A stretch of 64,000 bases of DNA from JANNSX01 sp046348995 (GTDB lineage Bacteria; Pseudomonadota; Alphaproteobacteria; Rhizobiales; Hyphomicrobiaceae): assembly GCA_046348995.1 (NCBI GenBank), contig JAXMDB010000005.1:329854-393853 (forward strand). The letters run 5' to 3'. The notes under the pieces were generated by a model, which was not told where the DNA came from, did not search any database, and saw only the letters and a list, made by a program, of their open reading frames with translations. Positions within the stretch are counted from its first letter, which is position 1. Each line of letters starts with the position of its first letter. Shown here piece after piece: positions 53,401 to 62,158 of this stretch. A program made the translations under genes and the position numbers.

Positions 53401-54281
53401 CGAGCGTCACCGCAGTCAAGGAGCGCGTGCCCCTCAAGGGCATCCTGATCATGCTCGCCGCCATGATCGTGCTGCCGTATGTCGATACGACCGCGAAGCT
53501 GCTCGGCGATACGATCCATGTCCTCCAGATTGCCTGGGGGCGCTATGTCTGCCAGACGATCGTCGCGCTGCCGATCTCGCTCTGGCTCTACGGGCCGCGT
53601 GGGCTCTGGCCGACGCGACCGGGCACGCAGGTGCTGCGCGCCTTCCTGCTGCCCGCCTCCAACATCACCTACTTCGCCGGCTTGCTGTTCCTGCCACTCG
53701 CCGAGACGCTGGCGATCTTCTTCGTGTTTCCATTCTTCGTGACGGCTGCGGCACCGGTCTTTCTCAAAGAGCGGGTCGGCATCTGGCGCTGGAGCGCGGT
53801 GGTGCTCGGTTTCATCGGCGTGCTCTTCATCGTGCGTCCCGGTTTCCAGGTGATCTCGCCCGGCGTGTTCTGGGCCGTCGCTTCCGCCCTGTGCTTTGCC
53901 TGCTATGCGCTGGCGACCCGGCGGCTCGCCGGCACCGACCCGCCGATCCTGACGCAAACCATCACCTGCATCCTGGCGGGGCTCGTGCTCTCCGCCGTCA
54001 TGCCCTTCGTTTGGGTTCAGCCGACGCTCGAGGACTGGCTGCTGTTCGCCGCGCTTGGAGCCTCGGGCGGCATCGGTCATTTGCTGCTCACGATGGCCTA
54101 CGAGCACGTCGACGCCTCGGTCATCGCCCCGTTGAGCTATCTCGAGATGGTCTCGACCGTCATCCTCGGCTACCTCGTCTTCAACGAGTTCCCGGTGACG
54201 GCGACCTGGATCGGCATCTCGCTCATCTGCGGCAGCGGCATGCTCATCGCCTGGCGGGAGACGGTGCGGCGCAGGCGATAG
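53397..54281 (+). CDS. EamA/DMT-family transporter
   Basis: A 294-residue drug/metabolite-transporter-type permease with ten predicted helices and two EamA repeats. The first repeat starts ILIMLAAMIVLPYVDTTAKL, and IFFVFPFFVTAAAPVFLKER is the helix-5-like end of repeat one. The second repeat begins GVFWAVASALCFACYALATR and ends with AYEHVDASVIAPLSYLEM and VILGYLVFNEFP. It overlaps the acyl-CoA dehydrogenase stop (ATGA) and so is translationally coupled to it. It may take up or export a carnitine-related compound (inference). No ABC betaine importer is in the window. Confidence 0.85.
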   Translation: MTSVTAVKERVPLKGILIMLAAMIVLPYVDTTAKLLGDTIHVLQIAWGRYVCQTIVALPISLWLYGPRGLWPTRPGTQVLRAFLLPASNITYFAGLLFLPLAETLAIFFVFPFFVTAAAPVFLKERVGIWRWSAVVLGFIGVLFIVRPGFQVISPGVFWAVASALCFACYALATRRLAGTDPPILTQTITCILAGLVLSAVMPFVWVQPTLEDWLLFAALGASGGIGHLLLTMAYEHVDASVIAPLSYLEMVSTVILGYLVFNEFPVTATWIGISLICGSGMLIAWRETVRRRR

Positions 54282-54376
54282 TCCGAGGCAGCGTTGCAGC
54301 CCCGGCAGTTGACAACCGGGGCCCTGGCGGCCATCGAAGGCGAGCCCCATTGCAGGCCTGGAAAGCCCCCCGAACC

Positions 54377-56422
54377 ATGTCCCAAGACCTCTCTCGCCTG
54401 CTTGCGCCCCGCTCCGTTGCCGTCTTCGGCGGTGCCTGGGGCGAGCGTGTCGTCGAGCAGTGCCAGAAGATGGGGTTTTCGGGAGAGGTTTGGCCCGTCC
54501 ATCCGACGAAACCCGAGGTGCGGGGTCTCAAATGCTACCGCTCTGTTGCCGAGCTGCCGGCGGCGCCTGACGCGAGCTTCGTCGCGGTTAACCGCAATCT
54601 GGCCGTCGACACGATGCGCGACCTCGCCGCGCGCAGAGCCGGCGGCGCCGTCTGCTTTGCGGCAGGCTTCAAGGAGTCGGGGCCAGAAGGCGCCAAGCTC
54701 CAGGAGGATCTCGTCGCCGCCGCAGGCGAGATGCCGTTCCTCGGGCCCAACTGCTACGGCCTGATCAACTACATCGACGGGGCGTTGCTCTGGCCCGACC
54801 AGCACGGCGGCGAGCGCACCGAGCGCGGCGTCGCCATCCTCATGCAGTCGGGCAACATCGCCCTCAACATGACGATGGTGCAGCGGGGCATGCCGATCGC
54901 CTATCTGGCAGCGCTGGGCAATCAGGCGAAGGTCGGCCTCTCCGACATGATCGCGGCGCTCGCCAAGACGGGCCGCGTCACCGCGATCGGTCTGCTCGTC
55001 GAGGGCATCGACGACATCGGCAAGTTCGCGACCGCCGTCGCGGAGGCGCGGGCGCTCGGCGTACCGGTGGTCGCACTGAAGGCCGGCCGCACGGAGAGCG
55101 GCGCCGCGCTTGCCATGAGCCATACGGGATCGCTCGCCGGCTCCGACAAAGTGATGGACGCCTATCTGAAGAAGCTCGGCGTCGCGCGAGTCGCCTCGCT
55201 CACCGTGCTGATCGAGACGCTGAAGCTTCTTCATGTGCACGGGCCGCTGCCGGGTCGCGATATCGTTTCGCTCTCCTGCTCGGGTGGCGAGGCGCTGATG
55301 ATGTCGGATGCGGGCGAGGGCTATCGCGTCACCTTCCGCGGCTTCACGCCGGAGGATGTCGCACGCATCCGCCCGACCACCAACCCGATCGTCACGATCT
55401 CGAACCCGTTCGACTATCACACCTTCGACTGGGGCAAGTTCGACCGGCTCGAGACGACGTTCACGGAAGTGCTGAAATCGCGCTTCGACTTGGGCTTCAT
55501 CGTCATGGACGTACCACGCGGTGACCGCTGCGTCGGCGACGAATGGAAGGCCGGCATCGACGCCTTTACCGCCGCGGGGAAGACCGTCGGCGCGCGTACC
55601 GCCGTGCTCTCGACGCTCGTCGAGTGCATGCCCGAGGCCTATGCGAAGGAGCTCATTGCACGCGGCGTCGCGCCGATGATGGGGATGGACGAAAGCCTCG
55701 CCGCGATCGAGGCGGCAAGCTTTTTGGGAGAAGCGCGCCCGGTCTGGCAGCCGCTGGCCGCAGACGCGCTCGATGCCACACAGGCGCGTGCGCTCGACGA
55801 GTGGGACGGCAAGCGACGGCTTGCAGAGTTCGGGCTTCAGACGCCGAAGTCGCAACTCGTGCGAACGGCGGACGAGGGTATCCGCGCCGCGGAGGCCATC
55901 GGCTATCCGGTCGTCGCCAAAATCGTTTCCGAGACGATCCTGCACAAGACGGAGGCCGGCGGCGTCAAACTGAACCTCAAGTCCGCTGAGGATGTTCGTG
56001 CCGCCATCGGCAGTATGTCGAAACTCTCCGACCGCTTCCTCATCGAAGCCATGGTGACGGATGCCGTCGCCGAGCTCATCGTCGGCGTGATACGCGATCC
56101 CCAGCTCGGGCCTGTCCTGGTGGTCGGGGCGGGCGGCATCCTCGTCGAGCTGCTCGCCGAGACGCGCACGCTTCTGTTGCCCACGACTGACGCTGAGATC
56201 GAAACGGCGATCCGCTCGCTTAGAGCTTTCAAGCTGCTTGACGGTTTCCGCGGCCGTCCGCGCGGCGACCTCGCTGCCGCCGTCAAAGCCGTCGCCGCCG
56301 TCGCCCGCTACGCCGAGGCCAACACGGCGAGCCTCGTCGAGCTCGACGTCAACCCGCTGATGATCCGCCCCGAAGGCCACGGCGCCGTCGCCGCCGATGC
56401 CCTGATCCGCCTCGCCGTCTGA
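54377..56422 (+). CDS. NDP-forming acyl-CoA synthetase (acetate-CoA ligase type)
   Basis: A 681-residue ADP/NDP-forming acyl-CoA synthetase with all domains in one chain. CoA-binding domain: LLAPRSVAVFGGAWGERVVE. Succinyl-CoA-ligase-like domains: MPFLGPNCYGLINY, AILMQSGNIALNM, and the phospho-histidine in AAALAMSHTGSLAGSDKVMD near residue 250. The C-terminal ATP-grasp domain (residues 470-681) has IGYPVVAKIVSETILHKTEA, GVKLNLKSAEDV and VGAGGILVELLAE and ends LDVNPLMIRPEGHG. It would make an acyl-CoA with ADP and phosphate as products. In this island it probably activates gamma-butyrobetaine, crotonobetaine or carnitine (inference). The frame is open upstream; ATG 54377 is the family start. 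Confidence 0.88.
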   Translation: MSQDLSRLLAPRSVAVFGGAWGERVVEQCQKMGFSGEVWPVHPTKPEVRGLKCYRSVAELPAAPDASFVAVNRNLAVDTMRDLAARRAGGAVCFAAGFKESGPEGAKLQEDLVAAAGEMPFLGPNCYGLINYIDGALLWPDQHGGERTERGVAILMQSGNIALNMTMVQRGMPIAYLAALGNQAKVGLSDMIAALAKTGRVTAIGLLVEGIDDIGKFATAVAEARALGVPVVALKAGRTESGAALAMSHTGSLAGSDKVMDAYLKKLGVARVASLTVLIETLKLLHVHGPLPGRDIVSLSCSGGEALMMSDAGEGYRVTFRGFTPEDVARIRPTTNPIVTISNPFDYHTFDWGKFDRLETTFTEVLKSRFDLGFIVMDVPRGDRCVGDEWKAGIDAFTAAGKTVGARTAVLSTLVECMPEAYAKELIARGVAPMMGMDESLAAIEAASFLGEARPVWQPLAADALDATQARALDEWDGKRRLAEFGLQTPKSQLVRTADEGIRAAEAIGYPVVAKIVSETILHKTEAGGVKLNLKSAEDVRAAIGSMSKLSDRFLIEAMVTDAVAELIVGVIRDPQLGPVLVVGAGGILVELLAETRTLLLPTTDAEIETAIRSLRAFKLLDGFRGRPRGDLAAAVKAVAAVARYAEANTASLVELDVNPLMIRPEGHGAVAADALIRLAV

Positions 56423-56433
56423 AGGAGCTCCGC

Positions 56434-57219
56434 ATGTCCGAGTTCGTCAAAGTTACGCGCAACGGTCACATCTTCGAGCTGATGCTCGATCGCCCCAAAG
56501 CCAACGCCATGGATGTGCCGACCAGCCGGGCGATGGGCGACGCCTTCATGAGCTTTCGCGACGACCCGGAGATGCGCGTCGCCATCGTCACCGGCGGCGG
56601 CGACAAGTTCTTCTCGGCCGGTTGGGACCTGAAGAGCGCCACCGAGACCGGCGAGCCACCCGATGTCTATTACGGAGTCGGCGGTTTCGGCGGCTTGCAG
56701 GAGCTGCTCGGGCTGAACAAGCCCGTTATCGCGGCGTTGAACGGCATGGCCGTCGGCGGCGGCTTCGAGCTCGCCTTGTCGGCCGACATCATCGTCGCGG
56801 CCGAGCATGTCAAATTCTCGCTGCCGGAGATCAGGGCTGGCACGCTGGCCGATGCGGCGACCATCAAGCTGCCGAAGCGCATTCCTCATCATGTCGCCAT
56901 GGACATGCTGTTCACCGGACGCTTCATGGAGTCGGCCGAGGCCAAGCACCACGGCCTCGTGAGCGAGGTCGTGCCGACCGGCAAGCACATGGAGCGGGCG
57001 CGCGAGATCGCGCAACTGCTCGCCGAGGGCCCGCCCCTCGTGTTCGCCGCCATCAAGGAGGTCGTGCGCGAGGCCGAGGACCGCAGCTTCCAGGATACGA
57101 TGGCGCTGATCACCCGCCGCAAGCTCAAAACCGTCGAAATGCTCTATGGCAGCGAGGACCAGATCGAAGGCCCGCGCGCTTTCGCCGAGAAGCGTAAACC
57201 CGTATGGAAGGGTCGCTAG
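56434..57219 (+). CDS. caiD: CaiD-like enoyl-CoA hydratase (crotonobetainyl-CoA hydratase)
   Basis: A 261-residue crotonase-fold hydratase that matches CaiD in outline. It has LDRPKANAMDVPTSRAMG and GGGDKFFSAGWDLKSAT (oxyanion-hole strand). GMAVGGGFELALSADIIVAA gives the second oxyanion Gly, and LPEIRAGTLADA covers the active-site Glu region. The C-terminus GPRAFAEKRKPVWKGR is close to the CaiD ending I remember. It would interconvert crotonobetainyl-CoA and carnitinyl-CoA. AAGGAG lies before the ATG, 11 bp after the synthetase stop, and the stop abuts the next gene's ATG, so it sits inside an operon. Specificity is inferred from the pattern and the neighbourhood. Confidence 0.83.
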   Translation: MSEFVKVTRNGHIFELMLDRPKANAMDVPTSRAMGDAFMSFRDDPEMRVAIVTGGGDKFFSAGWDLKSATETGEPPDVYYGVGGFGGLQELLGLNKPVIAALNGMAVGGGFELALSADIIVAAEHVKFSLPEIRAGTLADAATIKLPKRIPHHVAMDMLFTGRFMESAEAKHHGLVSEVVPTGKHMERAREIAQLLAEGPPLVFAAIKEVVREAEDRSFQDTMALITRRKLKTVEMLYGSEDQIEGPRAFAEKRKPVWKGR

Positions 57220-58179
57220 ATGTCCGCCACGCCGCGTCCGGTCTCGCCCGAGCAGATCGTCAGGGCCGCCTCCGTCATCGATCCCATGTTCCTCGACACG
57301 CCGGTGGTGACGAGCGCGGCCCTCGACAAGCGCGCTGGGCGCCCGATCCTCATCAAGGACGAGAGCGCCAACCCGATCGGCTCGTTCAAGGGGCGGGGCG
57401 CCGACAACTACTGCCAGACCTATACGAAGCCTGGCTTCCGGTTCGTCTGCGCCTCGGCGGGCAATTTCGGACAAGGCCTCGCGGTCGGCGCGCGGCGTTC
57501 CGGCGCCACCGTCATCGTCTTTGCGGCGACGACGGCAAGCCCGATCAAGATTGACCGTATGCGCGAGCTCGGCGCCGACGTGCGCCTCGAGGGCAGCGAT
57601 TTCGACGGGGCGAATGCGGCGGCCAAGCGCTTTGCCGCCGACAACGGCATCGACTACGTCGAGGACGCGGCGTTCCCCGAGGTCGCCGAAGGCGCCGGCA
57701 CGATCGCGCGCGAGCTGACCGAGGCCGGCCACGAGTTTGCGACCGCCGTCGTCCCCGTAGGTGGCGGTGCGCTCATCAACGGCATCGGCATCTGGCTGAA
57801 GCACGCCCGTCCGAATGTCGAGGTGATCGGCGTCTGCGCCGAAGGGGCACCCTCCTATAAGCTCTCCTTCGACGCCGGCCGGGTCATCGAGACAGAGACG
57901 ACGGACACGATCGCCGACGGCATCGCGGTCCGTCAGCCCGTGGCGACCTCTCTTGCCACCATGAAGCGGGCGGTCGACCGCGTCGTGACGGTGCCGGACG
58001 ATGAGATTCTCGCCGCCATGCGCTTGATCTACGAAACCACGGGCCTCATCGCCGAGGGGACGGGCGGAGCTGCGCTCGCGGCCGTGCTTCGGATGCCCGG
58101 CGGCGGCCCGGTCGTCATTCCGAATTGTGGCGGCAACCTCACGGCGGAGCAGAAGCGGGACTGGCTCGGGATCGTTTGA
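57220..58179 (+). CDS. PLP-dependent threonine dehydratase/serine racemase-like enzyme
   Basis: A 319-residue fold-type II PLP enzyme. The PLP-binding Lys is in PIGSFKGRGADNYCQTY near residue 52, the phosphate/substrate site is SAGNFGQGLAVGAR, and the Gly-rich loop is PVGGGALINGIGIWLK. The C-terminal IVTERGAAALA-like part reads LIAEGTGGAALAAVLR. It has no regulatory ACT domain, so it is of the catabolic or promiscuous type, such as threonine dehydratase, serine racemase or a betaine-linked lyase. Its ATG immediately follows the caiD stop (no gap), so it is co-transcribed, but no step for it in carnitine breakdown is known to me. Confidence 0.85.
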   Translation: MSATPRPVSPEQIVRAASVIDPMFLDTPVVTSAALDKRAGRPILIKDESANPIGSFKGRGADNYCQTYTKPGFRFVCASAGNFGQGLAVGARRSGATVIVFAATTASPIKIDRMRELGADVRLEGSDFDGANAAAKRFAADNGIDYVEDAAFPEVAEGAGTIARELTEAGHEFATAVVPVGGGALINGIGIWLKHARPNVEVIGVCAEGAPSYKLSFDAGRVIETETTDTIADGIAVRQPVATSLATMKRAVDRVVTVPDDEILAAMRLIYETTGLIAEGTGGAALAAVLRMPGGGPVVIPNCGGNLTAEQKRDWLGIV

Positions 58180-58317
58180 CGCGGCGTCCTGTCCCACGGC
58201 ACGACGGGCGCCGGCCTTGACCCTCGGGGCCGCGGCGTCATATGTCATCATACAACTGCGAGGCAAAGCGCTGGCCCGACATCGGGAGCCGGACCGCTTC
58301 AGGGGAGAACGAGCGCG

Positions 58318-60411
58318 ATGGCGCACAAGGGTAAGCAGGTCAGGATCGGTGCGGACATCGGCGGCACCTTCACCGACATCGTCATCGACGTCGGCGGCAA
58401 GCTCCATTCGACGAAGCTTCTGACGACCTATGACGCGCCCGAGCGCGCCATTGTCGAGGGCATCGCCGACGTCGCCAAGCTCGCCGGGGTCACGACGGCC
58501 GAGATCGACTCCGTCATCCACGGCACGACGCTCGCGACGAACTCGCTCATCGAGCGGCGTGGCGCCAAGACGGCCTTCATCACGACTAAGGGCTTCCGCG
58601 ACGTCGTCGAGATGCGGACCGAGAACCGCTTCGAGCTGTACGACCTCAACATCGTGCTGCCGCCGCCGCTGATCTCGCGCGATCACCGCTACGTCGTCGA
58701 CGAGCGGATGGATGCGAACGGCAAGGTCCTGAAGGCGCTCGATCGTGCCGAGGTCGAGAGGCTCGTCGATCAGATCCTTGCCGCCGGCTACGAAAGCGTC
58801 GCCGTGGGTCTCATCCACGCCTATGCGAACGACGCCCACGAGCGCCTCGTCCGCGACGTGCTGGCGAAAAAGCGTCCCGGACTGCCGGTCTCGATCTCGT
58901 CGGAAGTCTCGCCCCAGATGCGCGAGTTCCAGCGCTTCAACACGGTCTGCGCCAACGCCTATGTGCAGCCGGTGATGGCGTCCTACTTGAAGCGGCTCAC
59001 CGGCGGCCTGGAAAGCGTCGGCGTCAAATGCCCGGTCTACATCATGCATTCGGGCGGCGGCATCATTACCGTCGACAGCGCCATCGCCTTCCCGGTGCGC
59101 CTGCTCGAGTCGGGGCCCGCCGGTGGCGCGATCTTCGCCGCCGACATCGCCGCCCGCTACGGTCTCGACCGCGTGCTGTCCTACGACATGGGCGGCACGA
59201 CCGCGAAGATCTGCTTGATCGAGGACAAGACGCCCAAGACCGCCAAGACCTTCGAGGTCGCCCGCACCTATCGCTTCAAGAAGGGCAGCGGCATGCCGAT
59301 CTCGATCCCGGTCATCGAGATGGTGGAGATCGGCGCTGGCGGCGGATCGATCGCCCGCGTCGACAGCATGCGCCAGATCCGCGTCGGCCCGGAAAGCGCC
59401 GGCTCCGAGCCCGGTCCCGCCTGCTACGGGCGCGGCGGCAAGGAGCCGACCGTCACCGACGCCGACCTCGTGCTCGGCAAGATCGATCCCGCGGCCTTCG
59501 CCGGTGGCTCGATCAAGCTCGACACCAAGGCCTCGCAGACGGCGCTCGAGACGGGCCTCGGCCAAAAGCTCGGCATCGATCAGACGGCATCCGCCTTCGG
59601 CCTCGCCGAGGTGGTCGACGAAAACATGTCGAATGCGGCGCGCATGCACGCGGTCGAGAACGGCAAGGAGCTGTCGACGTTTCTCATGATCGCCTTCGGT
59701 GGCGCGGCGCCGCTGCATGCGGCGCGCCTCGGCGAGAAGCTCGGCATCGACGAGATCATCATTCCGCCCGGTGCCGGCGTCGGCTCGGCCATCGGCTTCC
59801 TCAAGGCGCCGTTCGGCTTCGAGTCGGTGAAGAGCGCCTATGTGCGTCTGAGTCTGTTCGACGCCAAGCTCGTGAACTCCGTCATCGATGCCTTGTCGGA
59901 GGAGGCGACGTCCTTCGTGCGCGCTGGTGCACCGGACGTGAAACCCGTGCGCGAGCTCACCGCCTACATGCGCTACATCGGCCAGGGCTGGGAAATCCCG
60001 GTCGCCGTCGACATCAAGACCTATGGCGCGGAGGGCCGCGCCGAGTTCGAGCGCCGCTTCACCGAGAACTATGCCGCTCTGTTCGGCCGCGCCATCGACG
60101 GCCTCGACGTCGAGATCGTGAGCTGGTCGCTCCGGGCAAGCTCGCCGCCGATCCCGGTCGAGAAGACGAAGATGGTCGATGCGGCCAAGGACGCGACGCC
60201 ATCGGGCAAACGGCAGATTTTCGAGCCGCGCAAGTCGGCCTTCGCGGAGGCGCGCATCGTCGAGCGGAAATCGCTCAAGGCGGGCGACCGCGTGCCGGGA
60301 CCGGCGGCCATCGTCGAGGCCGAGACCACCACCATCGTCACCGGCGCCTACGAGGCGATCATGCAGTCGGACGGCTGCTTGCGCCTCAAGGCCGTTCGGC
60401 AGCAGGCTTGA
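58318..60411 (+). CDS. hyuA: Hydantoinase/oxoprolinase family subunit A
   Basis: A 697-residue HyuA-family protein, the ATP-dependent N-terminal actin-like subunit of hydantoinase, 5-oxoprolinase or acetone-carboxylase-like enzymes. The phosphate-binding motif is RIGADIGGTFTDIVIDVGGK, matched by VLSYDMGGTTAKICLIE, the second ATPase motif. HGTTLATNSLIERRGAKTA and IGAGGGSIARVDSMRQIRVG are also family motifs. These enzymes hydrolyse cyclic amides at the cost of ATP. GGGGAGAACGAG precedes the ATG. It stands 138 bp after the PLP enzyme, and subunit B follows by 12 bp. The substrate is not indicated. Confidence 0.9.
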   Translation: MAHKGKQVRIGADIGGTFTDIVIDVGGKLHSTKLLTTYDAPERAIVEGIADVAKLAGVTTAEIDSVIHGTTLATNSLIERRGAKTAFITTKGFRDVVEMRTENRFELYDLNIVLPPPLISRDHRYVVDERMDANGKVLKALDRAEVERLVDQILAAGYESVAVGLIHAYANDAHERLVRDVLAKKRPGLPVSISSEVSPQMREFQRFNTVCANAYVQPVMASYLKRLTGGLESVGVKCPVYIMHSGGGIITVDSAIAFPVRLLESGPAGGAIFAADIAARYGLDRVLSYDMGGTTAKICLIEDKTPKTAKTFEVARTYRFKKGSGMPISIPVIEMVEIGAGGGSIARVDSMRQIRVGPESAGSEPGPACYGRGGKEPTVTDADLVLGKIDPAAFAGGSIKLDTKASQTALETGLGQKLGIDQTASAFGLAEVVDENMSNAARMHAVENGKELSTFLMIAFGGAAPLHAARLGEKLGIDEIIIPPGAGVGSAIGFLKAPFGFESVKSAYVRLSLFDAKLVNSVIDALSEEATSFVRAGAPDVKPVRELTAYMRYIGQGWEIPVAVDIKTYGAEGRAEFERRFTENYAALFGRAIDGLDVEIVSWSLRASSPPIPVEKTKMVDAAKDATPSGKRQIFEPRKSAFAEARIVERKSLKAGDRVPGPAAIVEAETTTIVTGAYEAIMQSDGCLRLKAVRQQA

Positions 60412-60423
60412 GGAGATAGACCT

Positions 60424-62052
60424 ATGACACAGGCTCTTGCCGACGTTCGCTCGCAGGTGATGTGGAACCGTCTGATCGCGGTGGTCGAGGAGCAAGCCGT
60501 GGCGCTCGTGCGCACCGCCTTCTCGACCAGCGTGCGCGAGGCAGGCGACCTCTCCGCCGGTGTGTTCGACCGCCAGGGACGCATGATCGCGCAAGCCGTG
60601 ACCGGCACGCCCGGCCACGTCAATGCGATGGCCGCCGCTGTCGGACACTTCATCCGGGAGCTCGGTGAGGACAACATCTTCGAGGGCGATGCCTACATCA
60701 CCAACGACCCTTGGCTCGGCACCGGCCACTTGCATGACCTGACGGTGGTTAGCCCGTCCTTCTACAAGGGCAAGCTCATCGGCTACTTCGCTTGCACGGC
60801 GCACGTGGTCGACGTCGGCGGTCGCGGTTTCGGGCCGGACGCCAACGAGGTCTACGAGGAAGGCATCTGCATCCCGATCATGAAGTTCGCCGAGCGTGGC
60901 AAGGTGAACAAGGATCTCGTGAAGATCCTGCACAATAACGTGCGCGAGTCGAAGCAGGTCGTCGGCGACGTCTATTCGCTCGCCGCCTGCAACGAGACGG
61001 GACATCGCCGCCTCATCGAGATGCTGAAGGAGTTCGATCTCGAGAACATCGACGCGCTCGCCGAGTTCGTATTCGCGCGCTCGCTCGAGGCGACGATCGA
61101 GAAGATCAAGGCGCTGCCCAAGGGAACCTACCGCAACTCGATGCGCGTCGACGGCTACGGCGCGGCCATCGACATGGTCGTGGCCATGACCGTCCGCGAT
61201 GAGGACATCGTCGTCGACTTCGACGGCACCTCGAGCCAAAGCCCGCGCGGCATCAACGTGCCGCTGATCTACACGACCGCCTATTCGGCCTACGGCCTCA
61301 AGGTCGCGCTCGCGCCCGAGATCCCGAACAACTGGGCGTCGCTGGAACCTTTCAAGGTCGAGGCGCCGGCCGGCTGCATCCTCAACGCACAGCGTCCGGC
61401 TGCCGTCGCTGTCCGCCACGTGCTCGGCCACTTCGTTCCCGATGTCATCCTCGGCGCCATCCATCAGATGCGGCCCGGAACGGTCCCGGCGGAAGGCGCG
61501 GGCGCACTCTGGAACATTCACATCTCGGCCCGGCCGGTGGCAGGCAACATGCCCCCCGATATGCGTCCGCAGCGCGCCGAGGTGCTGATGTTCAACTCGG
61601 GCGGCTCGGGCGCCCGGCCGACGCAGGACGGCATGGGCGCGACCGCCTTCCCGTCGGGCGTGCACACCATGTCGATCGAGGCGACCGAGCATGTCGGCCC
61701 CGTGATCTTCTGGCGCAAGGAGCTTCGCGACGGCTCGGGCGGCGCCGGCAAGTATCGTGGCGGTCTCGGCCAGTCGATCGAGATCGCACCGGCCGCCGGC
61801 CACGAGTTCTATTTCAACGCCATGTTCGACCGCTGCGAGAACGCCGCCCGCGGCCGGGCGGGTGGCGAGGCCGGCAAGCCGGGCAACGTCTCCCTCGACG
61901 ACGGCACGAAGCTCAACGGCAAGGGCCGCCAATACGTGCCGGCGGGGAAGCGGCTGCGTCTCGAGGCTCCCGGCGGCGGCGGCTACGGCCCCCCGGCCGA
62001 GCGCAGTGCCGAGGACCAGGCGAGGGATAAGGCGCGCAACTACGTTAAGTAG
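60424..62052 (+). CDS. hyuB: Hydantoinase/oxoprolinase family subunit B
   Basis: A 542-residue HyuB-family protein, partner of HyuA. Family motifs are FSTSVREAGDLSAGVFDRQG near residue 35, GDAYITNDPWLGTGHLHDLT near 90, ACTAHVVDVGGRGFGPDANE, and VFWRKELRDG-type region VIFWRKELRDGSGGAGKYRG near 420. The protein ends in GGGGYGPPAERSAEDQARD, typical for the family. Length is normal. GAGGAGATAGACC precedes the ATG. The unusual feature is the setting: the pair directly follows the carnitine-type operon rather than sitting with hydantoin, creatinine or oxoproline genes. Confidence 0.9.
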   Translation: MTQALADVRSQVMWNRLIAVVEEQAVALVRTAFSTSVREAGDLSAGVFDRQGRMIAQAVTGTPGHVNAMAAAVGHFIRELGEDNIFEGDAYITNDPWLGTGHLHDLTVVSPSFYKGKLIGYFACTAHVVDVGGRGFGPDANEVYEEGICIPIMKFAERGKVNKDLVKILHNNVRESKQVVGDVYSLAACNETGHRRLIEMLKEFDLENIDALAEFVFARSLEATIEKIKALPKGTYRNSMRVDGYGAAIDMVVAMTVRDEDIVVDFDGTSSQSPRGINVPLIYTTAYSAYGLKVALAPEIPNNWASLEPFKVEAPAGCILNAQRPAAVAVRHVLGHFVPDVILGAIHQMRPGTVPAEGAGALWNIHISARPVAGNMPPDMRPQRAEVLMFNSGGSGARPTQDGMGATAFPSGVHTMSIEATEHVGPVIFWRKELRDGSGGAGKYRGGLGQSIEIAPAAGHEFYFNAMFDRCENAARGRAGGEAGKPGNVSLDDGTKLNGKGRQYVPAGKRLRLEAPGGGGYGPPAERSAEDQARDKARNYVK

Positions 62053-62097
62053 CGTCGCGCATCACAGTTATGGTTGACGCCCGAGAGTTCGGGCACC

Positions 62098-62114
62098 GGC
62101 CTTGTGCCGTTCAG
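62098..62114. repeat. Short copy of the GGCCTTGTGCC repeat core
   Basis: GGCCTTGTGCC (62098-62108) followed by GTTCAG lies 50 bp before the SDR start. It matches the centre and one end of the repeats at 2234 and 3496. Confidence 0.4.
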
Positions 62115-62158
62115 GTGAAGCCGCTAAGCAGCGAATCAACCGAACGGGGACAGACCTT

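Noticed and set aside
56308..61932. A 1874-codon open frame on the minus strand
   Set aside because: It is antisense to acyl-CoA synthetase, caiD, PLP-lyase and hyuAB genes with clear family motifs. Such long antisense frames are an artefact of high-GC codon use. Its translation is His/Asp/Arg/Ala-rich with no recognisable domain.
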